DNA from: an uncultured Schlesneria sp. | GTDB lineage: Bacteria; Planctomycetota; Planctomycetia; Planctomycetales; Planctomycetaceae | DNA: 64,000 bases | Assembly (NCBI GenBank): GCA_903840265.1 | Contig: CAIMFH010000190.1 | Span: forward strand, 62,001 to 126,000 | Direction of reading: 5' to 3' | Part shown: in pieces, positions 25,949 through 35,381 of the stretch | How the letters are laid out: every line of letters starts with the position of its first letter | How positions within the stretch are numbered: position 1 is the first letter of the stretch | Program-made: the position numbers and the translations under genes | Notes under the pieces: model-generated | The model's input: only the letters and a program-made list of their open reading frames with translations | What the model was told of the DNA's origin: nothing | The model's database searches: none

Positions 25949-26563
25949 TCAATCCGACAAGAATGCCTGCCACGATTCATACTTCCGGCTACCTAAATGG
26001 TGAAAAAGCAGCGGATTGTGAGCTGGTTTCAAGGGAACTTTCATCAACTTCATACCAGCCTCGTGGGGAGTTCGCCCCCCTTTTCGCACGTTGCAGTCCA
26101 GGCAGCAGCAGACAATATTTTCCCAAGTGGTCGGTCCGCCGCGACTTTTGGGCATCACGTGATCAAGGCTGAGTTTGTGAATTCCCAAACGGCGGCCACA
26201 ATACTGACAGCAGTTCTCGTCTCGAAGGAAGATATTACGTCGATTGAATTTGACAGCGTTTCGAGGCAGCCGGTCGTATCGCAATAAACGAACAATGCGG
26301 GGCACCTGAATTTCGAAATTGACCGTTCGAATCCAATCCCCTTCCAGAGGAACTTCGCCCAACTCCCGTTGTAGCAGGCCCGCTTCGAGCCATCCGTCAA
26401 AGTCGTAAGCCTGAAAGACGCCGCTTTCGACCGAGACGACTTCGGCAGCCCCCTTGTACAGCAGGCAGAACGCGCGGGGCACAGGCAGTATATGGACCGC
26501 CATGTAATGACGATTCAACGCCAGCACGCTGGACTGAATCGCCGGATGATGGGCTGCAATCAT
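25949..26563 (-). CDS. HNH endonuclease family protein
   Basis: A 204-residue protein with a C-terminal HNH domain: zinc cysteines C119 and C122 (CQYCG), the catalytic H135 in LDHVMPKSRGG, TWENIV, and C154 and C157 (CCLDCN). The N-terminal half (RTVNFEIQVPRIVRLLRYD) is conserved in the same planctomycete and cyanobacterial family. No phage or restriction neighbours are present, so it may be a housekeeping nuclease and not part of a mobile element. Its exact substrate is unknown. Confidence 0.85.
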   Translation of the reverse strand: MIAAHHPAIQSSVLALNRHYMAVHILPVPRAFCLLYKGAAEVVSVESGVFQAYDFDGWLEAGLLQRELGEVPLEGDWIRTVNFEIQVPRIVRLLRYDRLPRNAVKFNRRNIFLRDENCCQYCGRRLGIHKLSLDHVMPKSRGGPTTWENIVCCCLDCNVRKGGRTPHEAGMKLMKVPLKPAHNPLLFHHLGSRKYESWQAFLSD

Positions 26564-26965
26564 TTCGTCCGCACTCCCCCTCCGAAGAAAGGAATCTGGA
26601 ATGAACTGACGTCTACCGCAAAATTCTCAGATCAACGGCCCTTCCGAAACAACAACTCATCCGCCGCCCATCCCGACAGCGGGGCCAGCTGCGCGCAAGA
26701 AATTCTCTGAAGCACCGAAATTCTAATCCCACGTTCCGCCGCAATGCAACTTGGGCGGTCACTTCCAAGCCAATCGCATCACGCAAATTGGATCATTGGT
26801 CCCGCGAAGTTCGCAGATGGACGCAGATTCAAGAGCGAGTTGGCGACCCGATTTAACTCGCCCAAAGTTTGAATGGCGACGAGAGGAGACAGCGAAAATT
26901 TAGAGACACCACAAAACAGAGACATACTCTTTGCCCTCTCTGTCACCTCCGTGCTTTGCGCTGCT
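26564..26965. other. 402-bp intergenic region with dispersed-repeat-like segments
   Basis: No gene was found. Two stretches look like decayed intergenic repeats: TTCGCAGATGGACGCAGATT (about 26809-26828) and an inverted repeat ACAGAGA/TCTCTGT (26916-26922 and 26937-26943) within phrases like CAGAGACATACTC and TCTGTCACCTCCGTGC. Sequences of this style recur in many bacterial genomes, and their function is unknown. Confidence 0.4.
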
Positions 26966-27826
26966 CTACTCTTTGTCTGTCTTCACCGGTCTCTCAAACA
27001 CAACGATATGCTGGCGCGGTAAGTCCGTAATCGTCTCTTTCCACTTCAAACCAAACTCGGGCTGAGTGATCTCTTTCTTGACTTGGGCTTCGCTCATCTT
27101 GTGGACCAGCTTGATAGGGACGTCAGGGTCTTCGCGTCGGTACTCAACAAATGCGACCCGCCCGCCGGGTTTCAAAGTTTTCGAGAGTTCTTCCATCATT
27201 TCGAAGGGGAACCGAAATTCGTGATAGACGTCAACCATGATCGCCAAGTCGATGCTGGCTGGCTCCAGTTTCGGTGACTTCTCGGTTCCGAGCACCAATT
27301 CGACATTCTTGACGCCGACCCGACTAAGCTTTTCGCCGAGCAATTGCAGCATTTCTTTCTGGATGTCGATGGCCATCACCTTGCCGTCATCGCCGATCTC
27401 GCGCGCCATCAGAATCGTGATGACTCCGGAACCAGCGCCGACATCGGCCACGACCATCCCTGGCTTCAACTTCAACAACTTAACCAGAGCACTCAGGCGT
27501 TCTTCTTCTTCGCGTTCTGGTCGCTCCAACCAGGGTGCCCCGTGAAAACTCATCACTTGAGCAATCTCGCGACCCATATAGAACTTGCCGGTCCCATTGA
27601 GGTCGTGATCCCGGCGATACTGATAGCGCTTCGTGTCCTTGGGCGGGTCGCTCTCCTCCGGCTCTTCCTTGGACTTTTCGACGGCCGGCTTCTCAACGAC
27701 GGCGGGTTTATCCTGCGCCGAGGCGGGAACATTCACCCAGCCCTGAGCCAAGAGCAGCCACAAGACCCCGCTGAGGAGCGCGCAGAACACGCAGCACAAG
27801 TGAAAGGACGATCGCCGTGGCGCCAT
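26966..27826 (-). CDS. Exported or membrane-anchored SAM-dependent methyltransferase
   Basis: A 286-residue protein. An N-terminal hydrophobic segment (about residues 9-28) reads as a signal peptide or anchor and is followed by a charged linker rich in Lys, Glu and Pro. The C-terminal part is a class I methyltransferase with the SAM-binding glycine loop VADVGAGSGVITILMA, an acidic AIDIQKE after strand two, and LKPGGRVAFVEYR. The chosen ATG has GAGG seven bases upstream. The export-type N-terminus is odd because SAM is normally cytoplasmic. The domain may be degenerate, anchored facing inward, or have another role. The substrate is unknown. Confidence 0.75.
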   Translation of the reverse strand: MAPRRSSFHLCCVFCALLSGVLWLLLAQGWVNVPASAQDKPAVVEKPAVEKSKEEPEESDPPKDTKRYQYRRDHDLNGTGKFYMGREIAQVMSFHGAPWLERPEREEEERLSALVKLLKLKPGMVVADVGAGSGVITILMAREIGDDGKVMAIDIQKEMLQLLGEKLSRVGVKNVELVLGTEKSPKLEPASIDLAIMVDVYHEFRFPFEMMEELSKTLKPGGRVAFVEYRREDPDVPIKLVHKMSEAQVKKEITQPEFGLKWKETITDLPRQHIVVFERPVKTDKE

Positions 27827-27888
27827 TTCCGGGCCTCTTTCTTCCTGATGGGTACCCAATCCCGCGCGGCTGACTGAAGCGTTAACTT

Positions 27889-28908
27889 CTAGAATCCCCG
27901 AGCGGCTCGAATGTCATCGAAGTCACGTAGTTTATACCCGATTTGCAGGTAGTCCAGCATCCGACACAGTGATCTAACAGCGACACCCATCCCGTCGGGA
28001 CCACTGAACCCACCGAACTGCCCGCCCCCCTTAAGGTGCGGTTCCAGTTCAAGAAACACTCCGGGCGCGCCGAGTTTCTTCATCTTGGCGTCGATCACGG
28101 GGAGGTGCTCTCGCAGATCGCGCAAGATCAACTCATGACCTGAATCGCCCGCATCACACGGGACAAAGTTCTTCAGTCGCTCTTCGTCAACAACACCGGT
28201 CCACGCCAGATTGGGATCAACTCGATAGTCCTTGATGTGCATCCAGCCGAAAGAGTCTCGCATCGCCTGGTATTCCGCCAGACAATCGAGTGGCGACAGA
28301 TTCTGCGACGAAATATTTCCGCCATCGAAGATGCAGACCAGATTGGAGCGACCCACGGCTTTGGCCAGGGCCGCCAGCATGCGGCCATTCTGTCCGACCA
28401 AGTTAGCCTCGACTTCCAGGCCATAAATCAAACCCGCCTTCGCACACAGATCGACAATCGGTCCGAGCCGATCGGCCGCCTGCTGCACATACTTGGCAGG
28501 GTCTTCGCCGCGCGGGTGATAGTATGAAAACCCGCGGATCAACTTCGCACCCAACGCCGTAGCAGAATGAATGGTGGAGGCGACATCACCAGCGTGGTAC
28601 GTGGCGTCCGGGATGTATTTGTTATGCGTCCCATCATCTTTATCGAGCAACTTTACCTTGCCCAATCGCGAGCCGATGCTGGTCACCTTCATGCCGTAGT
28701 CAGCGTGCAATTTATTGAGCTGAGTGAGCTCTTCCGAATCCAGTTCCGTGACATGTTTCACTTTACCTGAACCTGTCACGTCGACAAAACGCGGGCTGTA
28801 GTATTGCAGCCCAAGTGCCGCCAGCGCAGAAAACTGTTCGATCGCGGTTTTGGAATTGGCAGCCTCATCGGCAAACGCGCTGAGAATGATGCAGGGCTTG
28901 GCGGTCAT
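27889..28908 (-). CDS. Sugar phosphate isomerase/epimerase-like TIM-barrel protein
   Basis: A 339-residue cytoplasmic protein of the xylose-isomerase-like AP-endonuclease-2 superfamily. Visible features are FADEAANSK near the start, [15 protein letters not shown] in the middle, [24 protein letters not shown] and [11 protein letters not shown], which supply the Glu, Asp and His metal ligands of the barrel. The chosen ATG has GGGA upstream. The 163 extra codons of the longest frame are not credible. It is divergent from a Gfo/Idh oxidoreductase, a pairing typical of sugar or inositol catabolism. The actual substrate is not known. Confidence 0.8.
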   Translation of the reverse strand: MTAKPCIILSAFADEAANSKTAIEQFSALAALGLQYYSPRFVDVTGSGKVKHVTELDSEELTQLNKLHADYGMKVTSIGSRLGKVKLLDKDDGTHNKYIPDATYHAGDVASTIHSATALGAKLIRGFSYYHPRGEDPAKYVQQAADRLGPIVDLCAKAGLIYGLEVEANLVGQNGRMLAALAKAVGRSNLVCIFDGGNISSQNLSPLDCLAEYQAMRDSFGWMHIKDYRVDPNLAWTGVVDEERLKNFVPCDAGDSGHELILRDLREHLPVIDAKMKKLGAPGVFLELEPHLKGGGQFGGFSGPDGMGVAVRSLCRMLDYLQIGYKLRDFDDIRAARGF

Positions 28909-29049
28909 ACGAGTCCCGTTTCGGAGAATATCGAGATACGCTTGCGTTGCGAAAATCAGTTGGCGATTCTGACACCCCCAGCGCGAGATGCAAGCCCGGA
29001 CAACTTCGCCCCATCGTTCCGACCCGCCTGAAACAGTGAGATCAATCTG

Positions 29050-30330
29050 ATGAACAGTCCGACATCCAGAAACCAGCTGCGAGCCGGTATGGTTGGTATG
29101 GGAATGATTTTCGATGAAACGTACCGCCCCTTCTTCGAGCGGACTCATCGTGAAGGACTGTATGACCGTCGGTTCGGCGATGTCAGCATCCCACTGACAT
29201 CCGTGGCGACTCGCACAGGCACTCGTGCCACGGCCTATCAAAAAACAGTCGGCACCGCGATTCATCCTTTCGTCAGCCATTCTGGTGTCGACTCTGTTGG
29301 CAAGATGCTTGCCGCAGGCGTTGATTTTGCGTGCGTCGCCACGCCCGACGATCGACACTTCGAAGCGGCAAAACAAATTCTCGAGGCTGGAGCGCACGTC
29401 TTGATCGAAAAGCCGTCCGTTCTGAAGCTACAGCAACTCGATGAACTCGTGGCTCTGGCCAGGCAAAAGAATTTGCTCGCGAAGGTCGTCTATCACAAGC
29501 TGCTCGACCCTGACCATAAGAAGTTACGAACCTTGGTCGCTGACAACGTGCTGCAGCACATCAACAACGGCTACTGCTCGCTGCTTGAGCCCAAGTCGAT
29601 TTCTGGTGGTCAATTCGCCGAATGGATCGTCGGCCGCAATCCTGGCACTTATGTCGCTTGCCACTACATCAAGCTGATCGACTTCACATTTGGCGGTCGA
29701 TTGAAAAGCGTAACGGCAACTGGACAGCGAGGACTGGTTGGTCCCAAAGACGGCCAGACATGGGACAGCACGCAGATGAGGATGATCTACGAATACGACG
29801 ATGGCCGTGACGCGGCGTTTGACATTCACACGTCCTGGGTGACTCCTGACAACTTCCCCGGCTACGTCGAACAAGAAGTTCAGTTTCGCTTTGATAATGG
29901 CGTCTGGAACGGCCACAGCCGCAAGCGTGGCGTCGAATGCACGGTCGAAGACGAAACGCCCTTGAAGCGGAAGATCACGATGAACAACCACTACAACGGA
30001 ACCTTCCTCGAACCGTGGGGTGAGCGATCACAGCGAGGCTACGGCGTCGAAGTGCTTGATCGGTTTGCACGAGAACTGGCCTATGTGAAATTCGGTGGCT
30101 CGCCGACCGAGCAACCGCAACGTCTGACCGAGATACAATCGCTCACCTACAACGATCTCGCAGCCGACCGGCAATCCGTGGCTGCGGTCCAGGCACTCGA
30201 AGCGATCCTCGATCATCACGCCAAAGGCGAACCTGATTGCGTGGTCCGTGTCAACGATTCGAAAGGGGGATTGGTCCTGTATCGCCCCGGCAGCGACGTA
30301 CCAGTTGTGTTGTATGAAGGCCAAGTCTAA
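29050..30330 (+). CDS. Gfo/Idh/MocA family oxidoreductase
   Basis: A 426-residue NAD(P)-dependent dehydrogenase of the glucose-fructose oxidoreductase / inositol dehydrogenase family. The Rossmann motif is GMVGMGMI near the N-terminus and the catalytic-lysine motif is EKPSVL. The C-terminal half is the usual alpha/beta domain. It is transcribed divergently from a sugar isomerase and followed by a class III aminotransferase, which hints at oxidation of a sugar or cyclitol with later amination or epimerisation. The substrate is inference. No signal peptide was seen, so it is cytoplasmic. Confidence 0.88.
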   Translation: MNSPTSRNQLRAGMVGMGMIFDETYRPFFERTHREGLYDRRFGDVSIPLTSVATRTGTRATAYQKTVGTAIHPFVSHSGVDSVGKMLAAGVDFACVATPDDRHFEAAKQILEAGAHVLIEKPSVLKLQQLDELVALARQKNLLAKVVYHKLLDPDHKKLRTLVADNVLQHINNGYCSLLEPKSISGGQFAEWIVGRNPGTYVACHYIKLIDFTFGGRLKSVTATGQRGLVGPKDGQTWDSTQMRMIYEYDDGRDAAFDIHTSWVTPDNFPGYVEQEVQFRFDNGVWNGHSRKRGVECTVEDETPLKRKITMNNHYNGTFLEPWGERSQRGYGVEVLDRFARELAYVKFGGSPTEQPQRLTEIQSLTYNDLAADRQSVAAVQALEAILDHHAKGEPDCVVRVNDSKGGLVLYRPGSDVPVVLYEGQV

Positions 30331-30473
30331 ACAATGCCAGGACCGGATCAACGATTGCGTTACGTTTGGCTAACCGAAGGCTCAGGCTCAAGTGCATTTT
30401 CACTCTGCTTCCCGCATCTGTAGACTATTTCGACCTGCCAATCGCCCCCCGCCGACTTCAATTCGAGACTCAT

Positions 30474-31868
30474 ATGACTCAACCGATCCAGTTCGCCGGT
30501 GAAACCAAATCGAATGCCGCTCGGCAGATCATCGCCGATCAAGAGCCCATCGCACTGCGGACGTTTACCCCATCACAAGCTGTGTTCGCCAAATCTGCCG
30601 GCTCCTACCATTGGACACCCGAAGGACGCAAGCTTTATGACTATTCGTCAGGCGTGCTCGTTGCGAACCTCGGTCACAATCCCCGTCGCTGGATGCAACG
30701 GTTTGCCAAATACTTGAACTGGTCCCCCGAAGGACTCTTCGGCACCGAGGCCAAGTCTGATGAGTACGTGCCCGCGATCACCATGACGGCCTATAACGGC
30801 ATTACCGAGATCGAAACAGAGGCCGTCCAGCGACTCCTCGCCAACCTTCGCAAATCCAAAGGCAGCGACCGCCTGAATACCATCGTCTGGGCAGCCTCCG
30901 GATCCGAAGCGATCCAAAAGGCGCTCTGGGCCTGCTTGGCTCGCGATCGAACTCGAGACATGATCCTGGCGACGCGCTATGGCTTTCACGGTAAAAAGGG
31001 CCTGGCGAATGCCGTGACCGGATCTGAGAAAGATTCCGAACGAGATCCTCGCGTGAAGTTCATCAGCTTCCCGATGGAGGAGATCATGGACGCAGGCTAT
31101 GCACCATCGGCAATCGATATCGCCAAGTATCGAGCGGAATTGGACGACATCTGGCGTCAGTTCGGACGGAAGCTGACCTGCCTCATTACCGAACCCTACT
31201 TAGGCGGTGGTGGCAGTTTTCACCCGAATGCAGCCTATCACCAGATGCTGCAACAGTTTTGCCGCGAACATGATCTGGTCTTCGTCTTCGACGAAGTCCA
31301 AGCCAATTTTGGTCGTACCGGCTCGATGTATGCCTTCGAAGAATACGGTGTCGAACCCGACATGGTTGTCCTCGGCAAAGGCCTGGGCAACGGCGTCCCC
31401 GTCGCTGCTGTCGCCGCCAACTGCGAGATCTTCAGCGTCATGAAATACGGAGAAGCGTCCGACACCTGGAGCGCCAATCCTCTCTCGTGCGCCGCGGTGC
31501 TCGCAACGCTCGATGAGTTTGAATCAACAGATGTCCTGAAACATGTCCGTGAACTGACACCACTGTTTCTGGAAGGTCTCAACCGACTCAAGCAGACCGG
31601 GCTTGTGAATCATGTCCGCGGCGAAGGCATGGTCTTCGGTTTCGAGTGCGCCCCCGCCGGATCACTGTCCGCAAGCGAGGTCGCCGCCAAGATCGTCGAA
31701 GCTTGCTACCTGGGAAAAGAGGGCGTTGGCATCCATTTGCTGGGAGCCTTGGCCGGAAAAGTCTTGAGAGTCAGCCCACCACTAACAATTCCCACCGATG
31801 AAGCCCAAGCTTCGTTGGCGCTGCTGAACGACATCGTCGCGTCAGTCGCCAGCAAGCTGCGCCAATAG
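30474..31868 (+). CDS. Class III PLP-dependent aminotransferase
   Basis: A 464-residue fold-type I aminotransferase of the ornithine/GABA group. The PLP lysine is K302 in VVLGKGLGNG, the pyridine-nitrogen aspartate is D273 in VFDEVQANFGRTG, and ASGSEAIQKA binds the PLP phosphate. The start at 30474 aligns with the family. The upstream 36 codons overlap the leader. It follows the oxidoreductase by 143 bp. The amino donor and acceptor cannot be named from sequence. Its stop codon sits in one arm of an inverted repeat that reaches the next gene's start. Confidence 0.88.
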   Translation: MTQPIQFAGETKSNAARQIIADQEPIALRTFTPSQAVFAKSAGSYHWTPEGRKLYDYSSGVLVANLGHNPRRWMQRFAKYLNWSPEGLFGTEAKSDEYVPAITMTAYNGITEIETEAVQRLLANLRKSKGSDRLNTIVWAASGSEAIQKALWACLARDRTRDMILATRYGFHGKKGLANAVTGSEKDSERDPRVKFISFPMEEIMDAGYAPSAIDIAKYRAELDDIWRQFGRKLTCLITEPYLGGGGSFHPNAAYHQMLQQFCREHDLVFVFDEVQANFGRTGSMYAFEEYGVEPDMVVLGKGLGNGVPVAAVAANCEIFSVMKYGEASDTWSANPLSCAAVLATLDEFESTDVLKHVRELTPLFLEGLNRLKQTGLVNHVRGEGMVFGFECAPAGSLSASEVAAKIVEACYLGKEGVGIHLLGALAGKVLRVSPPLTIPTDEAQASLALLNDIVASVASKLRQ

Positions 31869-31912
31869 GCCGTTCACCACGGGCCTGATCCATATTGAAT
31901 CGGTGAATGGCC
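31868..31912 (+). promoter_or_regulatory. Inverted repeat covering the next gene's start codon
   Basis: Arms GGCCGTTCACC (31868-31878) and GGTGAATGGCC (31902-31912) pair at 10 of 11 positions with a 23-nt loop. The right arm contains the ATG of the zinc-ribbon gene (31907), so folding of a read-through transcript would hide that start codon. It could equally act as a weak terminator. Confidence 0.4.
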
Positions 31913-32302
31913 GTTTCACAACACGAGGAACAAGTGACGACCAATCTCGTCTGTCGCGCTTGTCAGGCAACATTTATCTCGCCGCCTCGATCGGAAAAGC
32001 GGATTCGCTGTCCGGCCTGCGGAGAGGTTCATCCCAGCACGCCCAAAAAGCGGGAGATTGCCAAATCGAACTCCGGCGGTTTGAAATGTCCGGGCTGCAA
32101 ACGCGTCATGGCTCGCGGGGTCAACTATTGCGTGGCCTGTAACCTCAGTCTGTTCGATGCCTGGGGTGATGCGGAAAAAGACGCCTCCGTTGCGGGACGA
32201 CGAAATGAAGTCCGGGGTTACGCGGAGCTGGCGGCGAAAACAGTCCGCATCTTTGTCTACTTCATCACACTTCGCTGGGACAAGATTCTCGGCGAGTTTT
32301 GA
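31907..32302 (+). CDS. Small double zinc-ribbon protein
   Basis: A 131-residue protein with two CxxC pairs in the first ribbon (CRAC, CPAC) and two in the second (CPGC, CVAC), then a helical tail with a short hydrophobic C-terminal segment (RIFVYFITLRW) that could touch the membrane. No catalytic domain was seen. Such proteins bind zinc and serve in nucleic-acid or protein contacts. I do not recognise a named family. It is 38 bp after the aminotransferase and probably co-transcribed with it. Confidence 0.65.
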   Translation: MAVSQHEEQVTTNLVCRACQATFISPPRSEKRIRCPACGEVHPSTPKKREIAKSNSGGLKCPGCKRVMARGVNYCVACNLSLFDAWGDAEKDASVAGRRNEVRGYAELAAKTVRIFVYFITLRWDKILGEF

Positions 32303-32500
32303 CATCGCGTATCGGCAGATTTCGCCGGTCACTTTCGGGAACCTACAACTCTTCTTTTCGTAATAATCGATTTTCTCACTACAGTCTCACAAATCCTCAA
32401 TCTCGATGAAAACAACTTCCGATCAAAAGAGTTGACCATCGTGGCACGCTGCTCACCGCGAAGGATTTGATGCGAACCTGAACGCATTCGCGGGGAAATC

Positions 32501-33139
32501 ATGCCACGAAAACACGTCGTTATTTCGGGAACAGGGCGAGCGGGCACCTCGTTCCTGGTCGAGTTATTGACTCACCTGGGGTTAGATACCGGCTACAGCA
32601 CCGAAGATATTGCCAAGCACAAATCGAAAGCGGCGCGGGCGGGCCTGGAACACGATATCCGCCGCGATAATTCCCCGTACATTGTGAAGAGCCCCTATTT
32701 CTGCGACCACGCGGAGGAGGTTTTGGGCCGTGGCGATATCGTCGTGGAGCACATTTTTGTTCCCATGCGCGATCTGCATGCCGCCGCTGAAAGTCGGCGA
32801 TTCGTGACGCGGGAGACTGTTTCTTCCATGCCGCTACTGAAGCGCATCTGCTACACGTTCTTTCCGAAAACGCTAGCCGGCGGGATCTGGCACACCGAAC
32901 ATGGCAAAGATCAGGAAAGCGTGCTTCTGGAGCAGGTCTACAAGCTGGCGTTATCGGTATCGAAGAAAACGGTACCCATCACGCTGCTGCAGTTCCCTCA
33001 ACTCGTCAAGGATGCGTCGTATCTCTACGAAAAACTGCAGCCACTGGTTGGCGACATCAGCTTCTATGAGTTCGAAGCGACGTTCGACAAAGTAGCGAAT
33101 CGCGACCTCGTCCACAGCTTCAGCGCGAATGACCGCTGA
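32501..33139 (+). CDS. Sulfotransferase-like P-loop protein
   Basis: A 212-residue protein. The N-terminal strand-loop ISGTGRAGTSFLVELL is the 5'-phosphosulfate-binding loop of PAPS-dependent sulfotransferases, and a later basic strand (IFVPMRDLHAAAESRRF) matches the 3'-phosphate-binding region. Members move sulfate to carbohydrates or lipids in the cytoplasm. The acceptor is unknown, and a kinase-like role of this P-loop family cannot be excluded. GGGGAAATC precedes the ATG. It converges on rplU across a bidirectional terminator. Confidence 0.75.
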   Translation: MPRKHVVISGTGRAGTSFLVELLTHLGLDTGYSTEDIAKHKSKAARAGLEHDIRRDNSPYIVKSPYFCDHAEEVLGRGDIVVEHIFVPMRDLHAAAESRRFVTRETVSSMPLLKRICYTFFPKTLAGGIWHTEHGKDQESVLLEQVYKLALSVSKKTVPITLLQFPQLVKDASYLYEKLQPLVGDISFYEFEATFDKVANRDLVHSFSANDR

Positions 33140-33196
33140 AACGCTCGACTTTTGGATAGCGCATTCACAGAGCTTGGGCAGGCCTGCGAATCCAAG

Positions 33197-33232
33197 AAAA
33201 AACGGCGAAGCCATTTTGGCTTCGCCGTTTTT
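33197..33232. terminator. Bidirectional intrinsic terminator
   Basis: A perfect 10-bp GC-rich stem (CGGCGAAGCC at 33203-33212, GGCTTCGCCG at 33218-33227, 5-nt loop) is flanked by six A residues on the left and five T residues on the right. It can therefore end transcription from both the plus-strand sulfotransferase gene and the minus-strand rng-rplU unit. Confidence 0.93.
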
Positions 33233-33263
33233 CCAGATTTTATCCGCTGCAACCAACCGGCAA

Positions 33264-33623
33264 TTAGACCGGCTGTTCAACTGCACGCTCGACGACTTGC
33301 AAACCGGGAACAGCGATTCCGGTGATTCGCACGCGAGTATATTTTTGTCGATGACCCGTATGACGTCGCGATGCATTACGGCGATGGAACGTCTGGATTT
33401 CGAGCTTGATGCCCTTGTATTCCGCAACGACCACTTCGGCAGTCACAGCGGCACCGTCGATCAACGGTCGCCCAACCACGCTGGCACCGCCGGCGTTCGC
33501 GATCAGCACATTGCTGAACGTCAGTACTTCACCGTCCTTGGCTTCACTACGAAAATCGACAGCCAAAACGTCGCCCTGACGAACTTTGTACTGACGGCTA
33601 CCATCTTCAATTACCGCGAACAT
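33264..33623 (-). CDS. rplU: 50S ribosomal protein L21 (bL21)
   Basis: A 119-residue ribosomal protein that binds 23S rRNA. It begins MFAVIEDGSRQYKV and contains GDVLAVDF and the basic FHRRNASRRHTGHRQKYTRVRI rRNA-binding segment characteristic of bL21. It lies 126 bp downstream of the RNase E/G gene on the same strand, a conserved pairing. In most bacteria rpmA (bL27) follows immediately, but here the unit ends at a terminator, so rpmA must be elsewhere. Confidence 0.96.
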   Translation of the reverse strand: MFAVIEDGSRQYKVRQGDVLAVDFRSEAKDGEVLTFSNVLIANAGGASVVGRPLIDGAAVTAEVVVAEYKGIKLEIQTFHRRNASRRHTGHRQKYTRVRITGIAVPGLQVVERAVEQPV

Positions 33624-33749
33624 GCCAGCACTACCTCGAAACGGTCTAAAAACAAATTGACTAAGTTCGCACCCTTTTTTAAAGGTGCACTAGCTCATTC
33701 CAACACCGCCACGACGTGCGGCGGAATGGAGTTTCGCAAGGATAATCGA

Positions 33750-35381
33750 TCACGCCTTCGATTTCGAGCCCGAAGGCGGCAGAATCTTGACCTCGTTACC
33801 CAGATCGCTGGTACAGTGGAATTGCAGATGCTCCGGCCCGACTCCCGTCACCGCATTGACGTTGATCGCCACATCGTAAACTTCTTCCAAGTGTGTGATA
33901 TCGCGACGTTTACGATTATTCAAGAACGCAGCCACCCGTTCATGAACGTCGACGGTCACTCTGGAAACATCTTCGCGATTCGCGTTTGTCATCAAGAGCC
34001 GAATGACGTCGATCGCCATACTTTCCGCCGTCTTGACCTGTCCCGTCCCGGCACAGCACGGGCAATCTTCATAGACGCTGCGTCGCAACGACGGACGAAT
34101 CCGCTGCCGAGTCATCTCGATCAATCCAAAAGGACTGATTCGAAGAACCTTCGTTCGAGCACGATCGCGCCGGACGGCATCATGCAATGCTCTTTCGACG
34201 CCGCGTCGATGCCGCTCGTCCCGCATGTCGATGAAGTCGTTGACGATGACGCCGCCAAGATCTCGCAAGCGAATCTGGCGGCTGATTTCGGCAGCCGCAC
34301 GCAGATTGACTTGATAAGCGTTTTCTTCCGCGTCGTCATCCATGCGGAAGTTACCGCTGTTCACGTCGATCGCCACCAGTGCTTCGGTCTGGTCGATGAC
34401 GATCGATCCCCCGCCCTTCAGCGGAACGTGGCGACTTTGGATGCGCGTGATTTCCTGCTCGATGTCGTGCTGATGGAAGATCGGCTCACGACCGTCATAC
34501 AACTTCACCGAATCGACGTGTTTCGGCAGCACGATACTCATGAACTCGCGTGCTCGCTCGAACGCGCGTTGTTCATCAATCCAGATTGCATCGATTTCGG
34601 CACTATAAATGTCCCGAATCGTCCGGATGATCATGTCGCTTTCTTCGTAGATATCGACCGGGGCCGGAAACTTTTTGATCCGCCCGACGATCACCGTCCA
34701 CAAGCGCAACAGATAATTCAGGTCGCGTTGCAAATCCGCCTGCGACCGATCAACTCCCGCCGTCCGGATAATGAAACCCAGGCCTTCCGGAGGATTCAAA
34801 TCGCGCAGAATTCGCTTCAATCGCCGACGAGCATCCTCATCAGCAATCTTCCGGCTGACTCCGACTCGTTGCAGGCCAGGCATCAGCACCAGGTAACGGC
34901 CCGGGATGCTGATGTAAGTCGACAGCGTCGGCCCCTTCGAGCCGATGCCACCCTTAATCACCTGCACCAGCACTTCACTGCCGCGAGTGAAGATCTCTTG
35001 AATTGGGGGCTTGCCGCGCGCACTTCGTTCATTGAAGCGACCGCGTGCTTTTTCGCGACGACGTGGATCGCCGGCGTCGTCTCCTTCGCCGCTATCCTCT
35101 TCGTCGTCCTCGTCCAGATCCTCTTCACCGTTGACCAGGTGTTTGTAGTACTGGAACTCAACATCGCTGACGTGCAGGAACCCGTTGCGTCCCACGCCGA
35201 AGTCGACGAAGGCCGCCTGGATACTCGGTTCGATATTGACGACTCGACCCTTGTAGATGTTCCCTACATAGTTTTCGAGGCTGTTACGTTCGACATACAG
35301 TTCCTCCAGCACGCCATCTTCCACGATGGCAATCCGACTTTCCTCGGGCTGGAGGACGTTGATCAGCATTTCCTTCTTCAT
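33750..35381 (-). CDS. rng: Ribonuclease E/G family protein
   Basis: A 543-residue single-strand-specific endoribonuclease acting in mRNA decay and rRNA or tRNA maturation. The S1 domain is at the N-terminus (about residues 38-140) and is interrupted by an acidic-then-basic insert (about 85-125, EEDLDEDDEEDSGEGDD). The catalytic domain has D339 (VAIDVNSG) and D382 (VNDFIDM), and the zinc-link cysteines are C440 and C443 (CPCC). It lacks the long C-terminal degradosome scaffold of E. coli RNase E, so it is the short RNase G-like form. It is preceded by a 739-bp leader and followed by rplU. The 773-codon antisense frame over it is a shadow. Confidence 0.94.
   Translation of the reverse strand: MKKEMLINVLQPEESRIAIVEDGVLEELYVERNSLENYVGNIYKGRVVNIEPSIQAAFVDFGVGRNGFLHVSDVEFQYYKHLVNGEEDLDEDDEEDSGEGDDAGDPRRREKARGRFNERSARGKPPIQEIFTRGSEVLVQVIKGGIGSKGPTLSTYISIPGRYLVLMPGLQRVGVSRKIADEDARRRLKRILRDLNPPEGLGFIIRTAGVDRSQADLQRDLNYLLRLWTVIVGRIKKFPAPVDIYEESDMIIRTIRDIYSAEIDAIWIDEQRAFERAREFMSIVLPKHVDSVKLYDGREPIFHQHDIEQEITRIQSRHVPLKGGGSIVIDQTEALVAIDVNSGNFRMDDDAEENAYQVNLRAAAEISRQIRLRDLGGVIVNDFIDMRDERHRRGVERALHDAVRRDRARTKVLRISPFGLIEMTRQRIRPSLRRSVYEDCPCCAGTGQVKTAESMAIDVIRLLMTNANREDVSRVTVDVHERVAAFLNNRKRRDITHLEEVYDVAINVNAVTGVGPEHLQFHCTSDLGNEVKILPPSGSKSKA

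Noticed and set aside
25949-26563. HNH gene as a sign of a mobile intron or restriction system
   Set aside because: No intron structure, methyltransferase partner or integrase is nearby; the protein fits a stand-alone planctomycete HNH family.
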